NCBI GenBank assembly: GCA_016782545.1
Contig: JADHYG010000054.1
Span: 1-6,811, forward strand
DNA length: 6,811 nt
Source of the DNA: Candidatus Microgenomates bacterium
Lineage (GTDB): Bacteria; Patescibacteria; Microgenomatia; JADHYG01
Direction: 5' to 3'
The position numbers and the translations under genes are program-made. A model generated the notes under the pieces. The model did no database searches. It was not told the DNA's origin and worked only from the letters and a program-made list of their open reading frames with translations. Below, one piece after another: positions 1 to 4,414 of this stretch (position 1 is its first letter; every line of letters begins with the position of its first letter).

Positions 1-693
1 CTAGCAAAAGATAATCTTCGTCTTCTTACTATTCACCCGCCCGGCTGGGGCGATCTTCAGTCTTTAGAAAGCATCAATACTTTAGAAAAATTTTCTAATC
101 TTCTTGATGAAATTTTTGTCAAACTAGATTTAAATTCTTTTAATCTGGCTGGTCAGTCTTTGGGTTCAATTATTGCCCTTCTTTATGCTTCCCAGCACCC
201 TGAAAAAGTCAAGCGCCTTCTTCTCCTCTCCCCGCCTTTTTCAGTTTTAGGCCGCAAAAGAGGTGAATTATTTAAAAAATTTCTTGAGTATTCTTTGCAG
301 TCAAAAACAATTCTTAAATTAAACAGCTATCTTCATAAAACCAGATTTATAAATTACTGGGCCTGCAGAATTGGCGGGTTTTATAAATTTGATCGAAAAA
401 TCTTTGAAGAGCTTATTTTACCCTCAGCCCAAGTTTGTAATGAAAAAATCGCCATGGCCAATACTTTGAGCATGCTGAAAATTAATCATTTGCCTTTGCT
501 GGCAAAAGTCAAAAGTCCAAAAGCAATTATCATGGGCGGTCGCGACCCGGTGATTTCCATAAAAAAAGCCAAAAAAATAAGTCAGGACTTTCCTAACTTT
601 CATCTTTTTATTATTCCCTTTGCCAAACACGCCATTATGCTTGAAAAACCAAAAGAACTTTCCAAAATCATGCTTGATTTTCTTTCTTCTTAG
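1..693 (+). CDS. alpha/beta hydrolase, 5' end outside window
   Basis: The frame is open from base 1, so this is the last 230 residues of a longer protein. A TTG at 160 lies inside the catalytic motif and cannot be the start. The visible part has the alpha/beta-hydrolase triad in order: a HPPGWGD loop (visible residues 12-18), the nucleophile elbow GQSLG with Ser53, Asp182 in GGRDPVI, and His210 in AKHAIMLEKP, followed by a typical closing helix. Between about residues 75 and 150 lies a helical, basic lid-like segment. No signal peptide can be judged because the N-terminus is missing. Substrate cannot be told; this fold covers esterases, lipases, C-C hydrolases and haloperoxidase-like enzymes. 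The 3' end overlaps the convergent downstream gene by 26 bases. The fold is secure, the specific activity unknown. Confidence 0.9.
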   Translation, partial: LAKDNLRLLTIHPPGWGDLQSLESINTLEKFSNLLDEIFVKLDLNSFNLAGQSLGSIIALLYASQHPEKVKRLLLLSPPFSVLGRKRGELFKKFLEYSLQSKTILKLNSYLHKTRFINYWACRIGGFYKFDRKIFEELILPSAQVCNEKIAMANTLSMLKINHLPLLAKVKSPKAIIMGGRDPVISIKKAKKISQDFPNFHLFIIPFAKHAIMLEKPKELSKIMLDFLSS

Positions 694-973
694 CTTTTTT
701 CTTCTTCTTTTTCTTCCCCCAAGCATCAACTTCTTTTAATCGCCACATAAAAAGACGGGGCTTGGAACGGACAGAACCAGCGTCTTTCACAAAACTTAAA
801 GCTTCTTCTAAAACAACTCGAGGAACTTGTTTGGCCAGCTTAAAATAAAGGGATTTGTGTTTTAAGTCATTCAATTGCTCTGCCAAATACATGCCATAAG
901 CCTGAAACTCACGGGAAATATACTTATCTTCAAGGGGATTGAATTTTTTTAGAACATCACCAATGCATTTCAT
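668..973 (-). CDS. conserved-type hypothetical protein with Lys-rich tail
   Basis: A 101-aa protein that I do not recognise as a named family, although its core (LKHKSLYFKLAKQVPR, then VLEEALSFVKDA and RLFMWRLKEV) resembles small helical hypothetical proteins of Patescibacteria. It looks like an all-helical cytoplasmic protein with no signal or membrane segment. The last 16 residues are a run of lysines (GKKKKKKKAKKKENQA) encoded by CTT/TTC-like repeats on the plus strand, and may be a disordered nucleic-acid-binding tail. The 3' end overlaps the convergent hydrolase by 26 bases. The ATG at 973-971 lies in a 16-bp tandem duplication with an in-frame stop just upstream, so no longer N-terminus is possible. 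No Shine-Dalgarno site is evident. It lies 70 bases downstream of the membrane-protein gene on the same strand and may be cotranscribed with it. Confidence 0.7.
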   Translation of the reverse strand: MKCIGDVLKKFNPLEDKYISREFQAYGMYLAEQLNDLKHKSLYFKLAKQVPRVVLEEALSFVKDAGSVRSKPRLFMWRLKEVDAWGKKKKKKKAKKKENQA

Positions 974-1004
974 TAAATCACTAGATCATTAAATCACTAG
1001 ATCA
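971..1004. repeat. perfect 16-bp tandem duplication over a start codon
   Basis: CATTAAATCACTAGAT occurs at 971-986 and again directly at 987-1002, and the first two bases of a third unit follow. Read on the minus strand each unit ends in TTTAATG, so the duplication creates a second ATG 16 bases upstream of the gene start, out of frame. The segment fills half of the 70-base gap between the two minus-strand genes. Confidence 0.85.
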
Positions 1005-1043
1005 ATTGTTCTCGTGATCTTGTGTTTTAATGATTTCATGTTT

Positions 1044-1712
1044 TTACTCTATCACTTCTTCCTCTTCATACACCACATTCCCACCACCGCCTCCGCCTCC
1101 ATCACCACCACTTTCTCCAAGGATTTCTTCTTCCTCTTCAGTCAGGGGTTTAAAAGCAAAGCTTTCTAAGATTTGATCATAAACCTTAGTCCAATACTTT
1201 CCCTCTCCGGGCTCAAGCTCAATTAAAAACAAGGCTTCATAAGGATCAATCACTGCCGTTAAAACTTTTTTCGGATCTTTAAAAAGAAGTTTTTTAGCAT
1301 CAGTCTCAGCTAAAGTCGTATCAATCGTACTGGCTTGAGTAGCCTCTTCTGACTCTTCTAACCAATCATCAATTGTTTCTGTAGTCGCGTCATTAACGAG
1401 AATGAGAATTTTACCATCCAGTTCTTTAGTTGAAGTAATTTCTAAATGAGCATAGTTTTCCATGTCTTCAGGATGATCGTCGACATAAAGATCTTCTGGA
1501 TATTCAAAAGTAAAACCGGCTTCATCATCCCAAAGAATTAATTCACCTTCTAGTTCATCCTGAGCATTTTGAATATCACCCAACGGACTTTTAACGCCAT
1601 CACCCCTTTTGCTGCGAACAACAAGAATAATTAAACCAAACACTAAAATCCCAACCACAACGGCAATGACTATTTTCTTTTTTTCTTCAATTACTTCCAA
1701 AACAGAATCCAT
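1044..1712 (-). CDS. membrane-anchored PsbP-like protein with Gly/Glu-rich tail
   Basis: A 222-aa protein with a short charged N-terminus (residues 1-13), one strongly hydrophobic segment at about 14-33 (IVIAVVVGILVFGLIILVV) followed by RSKR, then a soluble domain from about 58 to 192. That domain has the pattern GFTFEYPEDLYV near its start and YDQILESFAF at its end, which resembles PsbP-like domains common in Patescibacteria; that assignment is from pattern memory only. With no lipobox or cleavage site visible, the hydrophobic segment is probably a membrane anchor with the domain outside. The C-terminus is low-complexity: an acidic stretch (EEEEE), a glycine run (GGDGGGGGGG) and EEEEVIE. The protein is very acidic overall. 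A minus-strand promoter lies at 1748-1775, about 30 bases upstream. Function unknown; the existence of the gene is well supported by its organised domain structure. Confidence 0.82.
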   Translation of the reverse strand: MDSVLEVIEEKKKIVIAVVVGILVFGLIILVVRSKRGDGVKSPLGDIQNAQDELEGELILWDDEAGFTFEYPEDLYVDDHPEDMENYAHLEITSTKELDGKILILVNDATTETIDDWLEESEEATQASTIDTTLAETDAKKLLFKDPKKVLTAVIDPYEALFLIELEPGEGKYWTKVYDQILESFAFKPLTEEEEEILGESGGDGGGGGGGNVVYEEEEVIE

Positions 1713-1747
1713 CTTAATTGTTTTAATGTTTTAATGACTTTTCTTTC

Positions 1748-1775
1748 AGTATACATTAATCTCCAACTTTGTAAA
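1748..1775 (-). promoter_or_regulatory. promoter for the membrane-protein gene
   Basis: On the minus strand TTTACA (1775-1770) is followed after 16 bases by TATACT (1753-1748). This places transcription start near 1741 and gives a leader of about 30 bases. It is divergent from the promoter-like element at 1798. Confidence 0.55.
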
Positions 1776-1797
1776 CCCCTATTTTTGTTGAAACCAC

Positions 1798-1826
1798 TTG
1801 ACAAAAGTTATAGGATATAATAAAAG
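1798..1826 (+). promoter_or_regulatory. promoter with spacer dyad, micropeptide unit copy 1
   Basis: A perfect TTGACA (1798-1803) is followed by a TTATA-GGA-TATAA inverted repeat at 1808-1820. At 17 bases spacing the -10 would be TAAAAG (1821-1826); a better TATAAT at 1816-1821 is only 12 bases away, so the functional -10 is uncertain. TTGACAAAA is shared by all four copies and TTGACAAAAGTTATAGGATA is identical in copy 3. The dyad lies where a repressor would block polymerase. Confidence 0.55.
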
Positions 1827-1856
1827 ATAAAAGAATTGTTAGAAGAGAAAAGAATG

Positions 1857-1896
1857 GTTAGATGGTTAACGAGTTAAAGAGTTAATGAGTTAAAAG
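1857..1896 (+). repeat. degenerate octamer tandem repeat in leader of copy 1
   Basis: Five consecutive 8-base units: GTTAGATG, GTTAACGA, GTTAAAGA, GTTAATGA, GTTAAAAG. They lie between the promoter and the micropeptide frame. The rest of the leader (1897-1926) is purine-rich. The other three copies do not have this repeat. Confidence 0.7.
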
Positions 1897-1926
1897 AAAG
1901 ATAGAGAAAACAAAAAAGAGAAAAAG

Positions 1927-1977
1927 ATGAAAACAAAACTAGATAAAAATTGCTCTTGGGAAACCAAGAGTGAATAA
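1927..1977 (+). CDS. candidate micropeptide, DKNCSW family, copy 1
   Basis: A 16-aa open frame reading MKTKLDKNCSWETKSE and ending in TAA eight bases before a terminator. Four copies in this window share the core DKNCSW and the length. Coding is favoured by a frame-preserving insertion in copy 2, a synonymous GAT/GAC change in copy 4 and an in-frame stop at nearly the same place in every copy. Against it, the start has only a weak purine-rich ribosome site (GAGAAAAAG), and bases 1953-1970 also form a hairpin CTCTTGG-GAAA-CCAAGAG with a GNRA-type loop, which could itself be the conserved element. No homologous function is known to me; a lone Cys and Trp at the core are the only notable residues. 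Confidence 0.45.
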   Translation: MKTKLDKNCSWETKSE

Positions 1978-1985
1978 ATTCACTA

Positions 1986-2009
1986 CCCCCGACGCTTCGG
2001 GGGTTTTTT
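1986..2009 (+). terminator. rho-independent terminator, copy 1
   Basis: A 7-bp stem CCCCCGA/TCGGGGG with loop CGCT is followed by six T. It is identical to the terminator of copy 3. Confidence 0.9.
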
Positions 2010-2051
2010 AACGCCATTTTTAACGCTTAAGTTTTAAAAGCAAAATCTGAA

Positions 2052-2080
2052 TTGTGTTTTTCAAAAACTTGTGTTAGACT
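2052..2080 (+). promoter_or_regulatory. weak promoter for the DUF433/DUF5615 pair
   Basis: TTGTGT (2052-2057) and TAGACT (2075-2080) are separated by 17 bases. Each box is only a partial consensus match. Together with a good ribosome site at 2088-2094 (GAGGTGA) it would let the pair be expressed independently of the upstream terminated unit. Confidence 0.4.
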
Positions 2081-2100
2081 CTAAAAAGAGGTGAGAAAAT

Positions 2101-2325
2101 ATGAAACAAAGAATTATTATTGATCCAAAAATTATGACAGGAAAGCCGGTCGTTGCTGGAACAAGAATTCCGGTAGAACTGATATTGAAAAAACTAGCTC
2201 AAAATATGAATGTTAAAGAAATTCTCCGCGACTATCCTCGTTTAACTAAAGAAGACATTAAAGCAGTTCTGTTTTACGCTACTGAAACAGTTAGAAATGA
2301 GGAAGTATATCCTCTTTCTCCATGA
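2101..2325 (+). CDS. DUF433 family antitoxin-like protein
   Basis: A 74-aa protein with the DUF433 signature: IIIDPKIMTGKPVVAGTRIPVELILKKLA at residues 5-33, then VKEILRDYPRLTKEDIKAVLFYA. The family is small and helix-turn-helix-like. In the usual arrangement it precedes a DUF5615 protein and is thought to act as antitoxin and DNA-binding autorepressor. The length is normal for the family. The start is supported by GAGGTGA six bases upstream. The stop overlaps the next gene as ATGA, which indicates translational coupling. The family assignment is strong; the antitoxin role follows from family context and is not visible in the sequence itself. Confidence 0.92.
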   Translation: MKQRIIIDPKIMTGKPVVAGTRIPVELILKKLAQNMNVKEILRDYPRLTKEDIKAVLFYATETVRNEEVYPLSP

Positions 2326-2672
2326 AATTCCTTGTTGATGAATCTGTTGAATATTCTCTTGTTTTGTATCTCCGAAATCTTGATTTTAACACTCTTTCAA
2401 TAGCTGAGAAATTTCCCAGTTTAGAAGATGAAAAAGTTTTAAAAATTGCCAATAAGGAAAAAAGAATTGTTATCACTAATGATAAAGACTTTGGAGAATT
2501 AGTTTTTTATCAAAAGAAAAAACACAGAGGAGTAATTCTTTTTAGACTCAGAGAAGAAGATGCGTCTTCCAAAATTTGCCGACTTGATAAAATTCTTAAG
2601 AAATTTAAAAGAAAACTTAAAGATAGATTTGTTGTTATCAGTCCTACAAAAGTCCGTTTCCGGAAAACTTGA
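2322..2672 (+). CDS. DUF5615 PIN-like protein, probable toxin
   Basis: A 116-aa protein beginning MKFLVDESVEYSLVLYLR, the classic DUF5615 (PIN-like, Mut7-C related) start, with Asp6 as the first acidic residue. Further conserved acids follow: Asp36-Glu37 in LEDEKVLKIA and ITNDKDFGELVF with Asp54 and Asp56, then a hydrophobic strand GVILFRL. These acids would coordinate the metal in a ribonuclease site. It overlaps the DUF433 gene by four bases, the standard antitoxin-toxin order. The C-terminus (KKFKRKLKDRFVVISPTKVRFRK) is basic and matches the usual end of the family. Its TGA stop lies inside the TTGACA box of the next promoter element. RNase activity is expected from the fold but has been shown for few members. 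Confidence 0.9.
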   Translation: MKFLVDESVEYSLVLYLRNLDFNTLSIAEKFPSLEDEKVLKIANKEKRIVITNDKDFGELVFYQKKKHRGVILFRLREEDASSKICRLDKILKKFKRKLKDRFVVISPTKVRFRKT

Positions 2673-2697
2673 CAAAACTTATAGTAAGTGGTATATA
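2669..2697 (+). promoter_or_regulatory. promoter of micropeptide unit copy 2
   Basis: TTGACA (2669-2674) and TATATA (2692-2697) are 17 bases apart. The -35 box contains the TGA stop of the preceding gene. Compared with copy 1, about 14 bases (TAAGTGGTATATAG) are inserted within the conserved TTATAGGATA segment. Transcription would begin only about 8 bases before the micropeptide ATG. Confidence 0.6.
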
Positions 2698-2711
2698 GGA
2701 TAATTAGAAGG

Positions 2712-2762
2712 ATGAAAAAAGAAAAACGAGATAAAAATTGCTCTTGGAATGCCAAGAGATGA
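2712..2762 (+). CDS. candidate micropeptide, DKNCSW family, copy 2
   Basis: A 16-aa open frame MKKEKRDKNCSWNAKR ending in TGA. It is the most divergent N-terminus of the four but keeps the frame: one extra codon relative to the others before DKNCSW. The hairpin is kept exactly, with stem CTCTTGG/CCAAGAG and loop AATG. This copy has almost no leader and has AGAAGG directly before the ATG. It follows the DUF433/DUF5615 pair. Confidence 0.42.
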   Translation: MKKEKRDKNCSWNAKR

Positions 2763-2773
2763 AGTTTCAAAAC

Positions 2774-2797
2774 CCCGCTAGTTAGGCGGGTTTTTTT
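2774..2797 (+). terminator. rho-independent terminator, copy 2
   Basis: A stem CCCGCT/GGCGGG (one T-G wobble) with loop AGTTA is followed by seven T. Its sequence is unrelated to the terminators of copies 1 and 3, so terminator function is kept while the bases changed. Confidence 0.85.
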
Positions 2798-2817
2798 AAA
2801 ATATCATGCTTTTTCTA

Positions 2818-2877
2818 GCAAAAACCTTAAGGACCCAGTCAGACTGGGTAAGAACAAGCCCTTAGGGATTTTTTTGC
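2818..2877 (+). other. nested hairpin element, possible second terminator
   Basis: An outer stem pairs CCTTAAGG (2825-2832) with CCTTAGGG (2860-2867), extended by GCAAAAA against TTTTTTTGC with a small bulge. Inside it sits a perfect 7-bp hairpin ACCCAGT-CAG-ACTGGGT (2833-2849). The 3' side runs into seven T, so it can act as a terminator on the plus strand; the minus strand also ends in five T. It lies between copy 2 and the MNT-HEPN promoter, and no other copy has it. Structured RNA function beyond termination is possible but unproven. Confidence 0.6.
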
Positions 2878-2887
2878 CTTACTTTTT

Positions 2888-2916
2888 TTGACTTTCAGAA
2901 TATACTTTGCTAAAGT
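2888..2916 (+). promoter_or_regulatory. promoter for the MNT-HEPN pair
   Basis: TTGACT (2888-2893) is followed after 17 bases by TAAAGT (2911-2916), which is preceded by TGC as an extended -10. Transcription would start near 2923, giving a leader of about 10 bases. AGGG at 2917-2920 is the only ribosome-site-like sequence. Confidence 0.55.
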
Positions 2917-2931
2917 AGGGTTAACTTAAAA

Positions 2932-3261
2932 ATGGATCTAAAAAACAACTATCAAAAAGAGTTAAAGAAAATAGTCGAGGCCCTTAAAGCTTATAAGCCA
3001 GAGAAGATTGTTCTTTTTGGCTCTGTTGCTACAGGAAAATTTAGGCCAGATAGCGACTTTGACTTCTTAATAATAAAAAAGGGCGTAGATGAATTAAGAA
3101 AAGGAGAAAGATATTCTCAGGTTAGCAAACTCTTAGGCTCACATAAACTCCCGATGGATCTTCTAGTTTATACTCCTTACGAGATAAAAAAGAGATTGTA
3201 TTTAGGCGACCCGTTTATTAAAAAAATTTTAAGCGAAGGGCAGGTTCTCTATGGCTCATGA
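2932..3261 (+). CDS. MNT-type nucleotidyltransferase, probable antitoxin
   Basis: A 109-aa minimal nucleotidyltransferase. It has the hallmark GSx10DxD motif: Gly30-Ser31 in VLFGSVATGK, then Asp42 and Asp44 in DSDFDFLII. The third acid, Asp76, lies in PMDLLVYT. All three metal-binding carboxylates are therefore present and the enzyme is likely active. In characterised MntA/HepT systems such a protein silences the HEPN ribonuclease by adding AMP groups. Length is typical. Its 3' end overlaps the HEPN start by 11 bases, so the two are probably translationally coupled. The gene has its own promoter-like sequence upstream. The MntA-like role is inferred from pairing and motif; the target residue in this partner is not evident. 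Confidence 0.92.
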   Translation: MDLKNNYQKELKKIVEALKAYKPEKIVLFGSVATGKFRPDSDFDFLIIKKGVDELRKGERYSQVSKLLGSHKLPMDLLVYTPYEIKKRLYLGDPFIKKILSEGQVLYGS

Positions 3262-3733
3262 GCTTTTAGTTAAAGAGTGGCTTTACAAAGCTAATCAAGA
3301 TTTTGGCTTTGCTAAAATTTCTCTTCAAGAAGAAAGAGCCTATTTTGATCAAATTTGTTTTTTCTTTCATCAAGCAGCCGAAAAATACCTCAAGGCTTAC
3401 ATTGTAAAGTTTGATCTTAAATTCAAAAAAGAGCATAATTTGGTAAGACTTTTAAAGATATGTGAAGAAAAAGATTCCTCTTTTGCTTCTCTTGAAGAGG
3501 ATGGCCGTTTCTTGACGAAGTTTTATTTTGAAGCTCGTTATCCAGAACCTGTTTTTGCCACTTACAGTTTAAAAGAGGCAGAAGAAGCCTTCTCTTCTGC
3601 TCAACAAATTGCTAAGTTTGTTAAAGACAAACTAGATGTGAAGCGGAAAATTACTCTTGAAGAACTAAAAAGAGAAAACGAGAAAATTGATAAAATTTTA
3701 AAAAGAAAACTAAAGAAAAAAAGCTCCTCATAA
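3251..3733 (+). CDS. HEPN domain protein, probable RNase toxin
   Basis: A 160-aa helical protein of the HEPN family, COG2250-like. Key features are the helix CFFFHQAAEKYLKAYIV at residues 36-52, His62 in KEHNLVRLL and RYP at 96-98 in FEARYPEP. These conserved positions match HEPN partners of minimal nucleotidyltransferases. The exact RX4-6H RNase motif of HepT proteins is not evident, so nuclease activity is uncertain. After the domain, residues about 126-160 form a strongly basic helical tail (KRKITLEELKRE, then KILKRKLKKKSSS) that the second HEPN here lacks and that may bind nucleic acid. The ATG at 3251 is the only fitting start and overlaps the nucleotidyltransferase gene. A minority of HEPN/MNT pairs may be drug- or nucleotide-modifying enzymes, so the toxin label is an inference. 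Confidence 0.88.
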   Translation: MAHELLVKEWLYKANQDFGFAKISLQEERAYFDQICFFFHQAAEKYLKAYIVKFDLKFKKEHNLVRLLKICEEKDSSFASLEEDGRFLTKFYFEARYPEPVFATYSLKEAEEAFSSAQQIAKFVKDKLDVKRKITLEELKRENEKIDKILKRKLKKKSSS

Positions 3734-3763
3734 GCTCTTTCTTAACTTAAATCGCTTCTCAAC

Positions 3764-3792
3764 TTGACAAAAGTTATAGGATATGTAAAAAT
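3764..3792 (+). promoter_or_regulatory. promoter of micropeptide unit copy 3
   Basis: TTGACA (3764-3769) is followed by AAAGTTATAGGATAT, identical to copy 1. The second half of the dyad is degraded here (TTATA-GGA-TATGT). At 17 bases the -10 would be AAAAAT (3787-3792), preceded by TGT as a weak extended -10. It starts 31 bases after the HEPN stop. Confidence 0.45.
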
Positions 3793-3807
3793 ACGGTCAG
3801 ATTGAAA

Positions 3808-3860
3808 TGACAAACTTTTAGTTTGTTACTCTTTTCGGAATGACGAATTTTAATTCGTTA
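3808..3860 (+). repeat. two related hairpins in leader of copy 3
   Basis: TGACAAACT-TTT-AGTTTGTTA (3808-3828) and TGACGAAT-TTTA-ATTCGTTA (3841-3860) are both preceded by AATGAC and have the same fold. Relative to each other they differ by paired changes (A-T to G-C and C-G to T-A) that keep both stems. They look like a palindromic mobile-type repeat present twice. They fill the leader between promoter and micropeptide frame. Confidence 0.65.
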
Positions 3861-3866
3861 TCAGCA

Positions 3867-3917
3867 ATGAAAACAAAATCAGATAAAAATTGCTCTTGGA
3901 ATACCAAGAGTGAATAG
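3867..3917 (+). CDS. candidate micropeptide, DKNCSW family, copy 3
   Basis: A 16-aa open frame MKTKSDKNCSWNTKSE ending in TAG. It differs from copy 1 at residues 5, 12 and 13 and uses a different stop codon, so the stop is kept as a stop rather than as a sequence. Bases 3893-3910 form the hairpin CTCTTGG-AATA-CCAAGAG. There is no Shine-Dalgarno sequence (TATCAGCA before the ATG), which weakens the coding case. It follows the MNT-HEPN pair. Confidence 0.42.
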   Translation: MKTKSDKNCSWNTKSE

Positions 3918-3925
3918 GTTCACTA

Positions 3926-3949
3926 CCCCCGACGCTTCGGGGGTTTTTT
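3926..3949 (+). terminator. rho-independent terminator, copy 3
   Basis: A CCCCCGA/TCGGGGG stem with loop CGCT and six T, identical to copy 1. Confidence 0.9.
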
Positions 3950-3993
3950 AACGCCATTTTTATTGCTTAAGTTTTAAAAGCAAAACTTATTAC

Positions 3994-4022
3994 TTGAATT
4001 GATTGGATTTATTTGCTACCTT
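3994..4022 (+). promoter_or_regulatory. possible promoter for the HEPN-MNT pair
   Basis: TTGAAT (3994-3999) is followed after 17 bases by TACCTT (4017-4022), preceded by TGC. The TTTGCTA segment is shared with the promoter at 2888-2916. Transcription would start close to 4029-4031, which would make the HEPN message leaderless. The -10 match is poor, so this is tentative. Confidence 0.35.
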
Positions 4023-4030
4023 TGATAGTA

Positions 4031-4414
4031 ATGAAAAAGGAAACAAAGCTTTGGCTTGCTCAAAGTGACGAACATCTAAAAGACGCAGTCTATCTTTTTA
4101 ACGGTAGACGCTACAGTGCGACGGTTTATTATTGTCATCAAGCTCTTGAGAAAATCTTAAAAGCGGCCATTGTTGAATTTAAAAACAAAGTTCCTCCTAA
4201 AATCCATCAGTTAGAAAGACTGGCTAAAGAAACAGGCTTAAAACTACCAAAGGGTTGGGATGAAGAACTAGCCGAAATCACGCGTCATTATTGGCGAGTT
4301 CGCTATCCAGATTTTAGAAGATTTGTTTATACTTCAAAAGAAAAAGCCGAACCAACATTTGAAAAGACAAAGGAGGTTTACCAATGGATTTTGAAAAAAT
4401 TAAACCAGCAGTAA
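4031..4414 (+). CDS. HEPN domain protein, probable RNase toxin
   Basis: A 127-aa HEPN protein of the COG2250 type with the core VYYCHQALEKILKAAIV at residues 32-48, His59 in PKIHQLERL and RVRYPDFRRF at 89-98. I chose ATG 4031: a TTG at 4013 would add six residues (MLPLIV) that overlap the -10-like sequence and do not fit the usual N-terminus, which begins near KLWLAQSDEHLKDA. There is no Shine-Dalgarno site. This gene precedes its nucleotidyltransferase partner, the reverse of the pair at 2932-3733, and overlaps it by 31 bases. A strict RX4-6H motif is not clear, so RNase activity is inferred from the family. It lacks the basic tail seen in the other HEPN here. Confidence 0.88.
   Translation: MKKETKLWLAQSDEHLKDAVYLFNGRRYSATVYYCHQALEKILKAAIVEFKNKVPPKIHQLERLAKETGLKLPKGWDEELAEITRHYWRVRYPDFRRFVYTSKEKAEPTFEKTKEVYQWILKKLNQQ

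Larger units (their letters stand above)
1927..2045 (+). repeat. long repeat shared with 3867-3985
   Basis: These 119 bases align without gaps to 3867-3985 with about eight substitutions counted by eye. The similarity includes the micropeptide frame, the terminator and a further 36-base AT-rich tail (ACGCCATTTTT ... GCTTAAGTTTTAAAAGC). It stops shortly before the promoter of the following module. Conservation past the terminator suggests duplication of a DNA segment, not only of a transcript. Confidence 0.85.
3867..3985 (+). repeat. long repeat shared with 1927-2045
   Basis: Ungapped partner of the copy 1 segment, about eight substitutions in 119 bases by eye, including the AT-rich tail after the terminator. 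Homology ends just before the promoter of the HEPN-MNT pair, as copy 1 homology ends just before the DUF433 promoter. Confidence 0.85.

Noticed and set aside
160..693. TTG at 160 as the hydrolase start
   Set aside because: It falls inside the GQSLG nucleophile elbow, and the frame is open to base 1 with homologous-looking sequence, so the gene simply begins outside the window.
1927..2009. Classical amino-acid attenuation by the micropeptide
   Set aside because: There is only one Cys and one Trp codon, I see no antiterminator pairing with the terminator arms, and the downstream genes are not amino-acid pathway genes. Kept only as an alternative.
2510..2770. Minus-strand 86-codon open frame
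   Set aside because: It covers the DUF5615 coding end, a promoter and the micropeptide on the opposite strand; its hydrophobic, Phe/Leu-rich translation is typical of antisense of Lys-rich genes.
4013..4030. TTG at 4013 as start of the second HEPN gene
   Set aside because: It adds six hydrophobic residues not fitting the family and overlaps a -10-like sequence; ATG 4031 gives a normal N-terminus.
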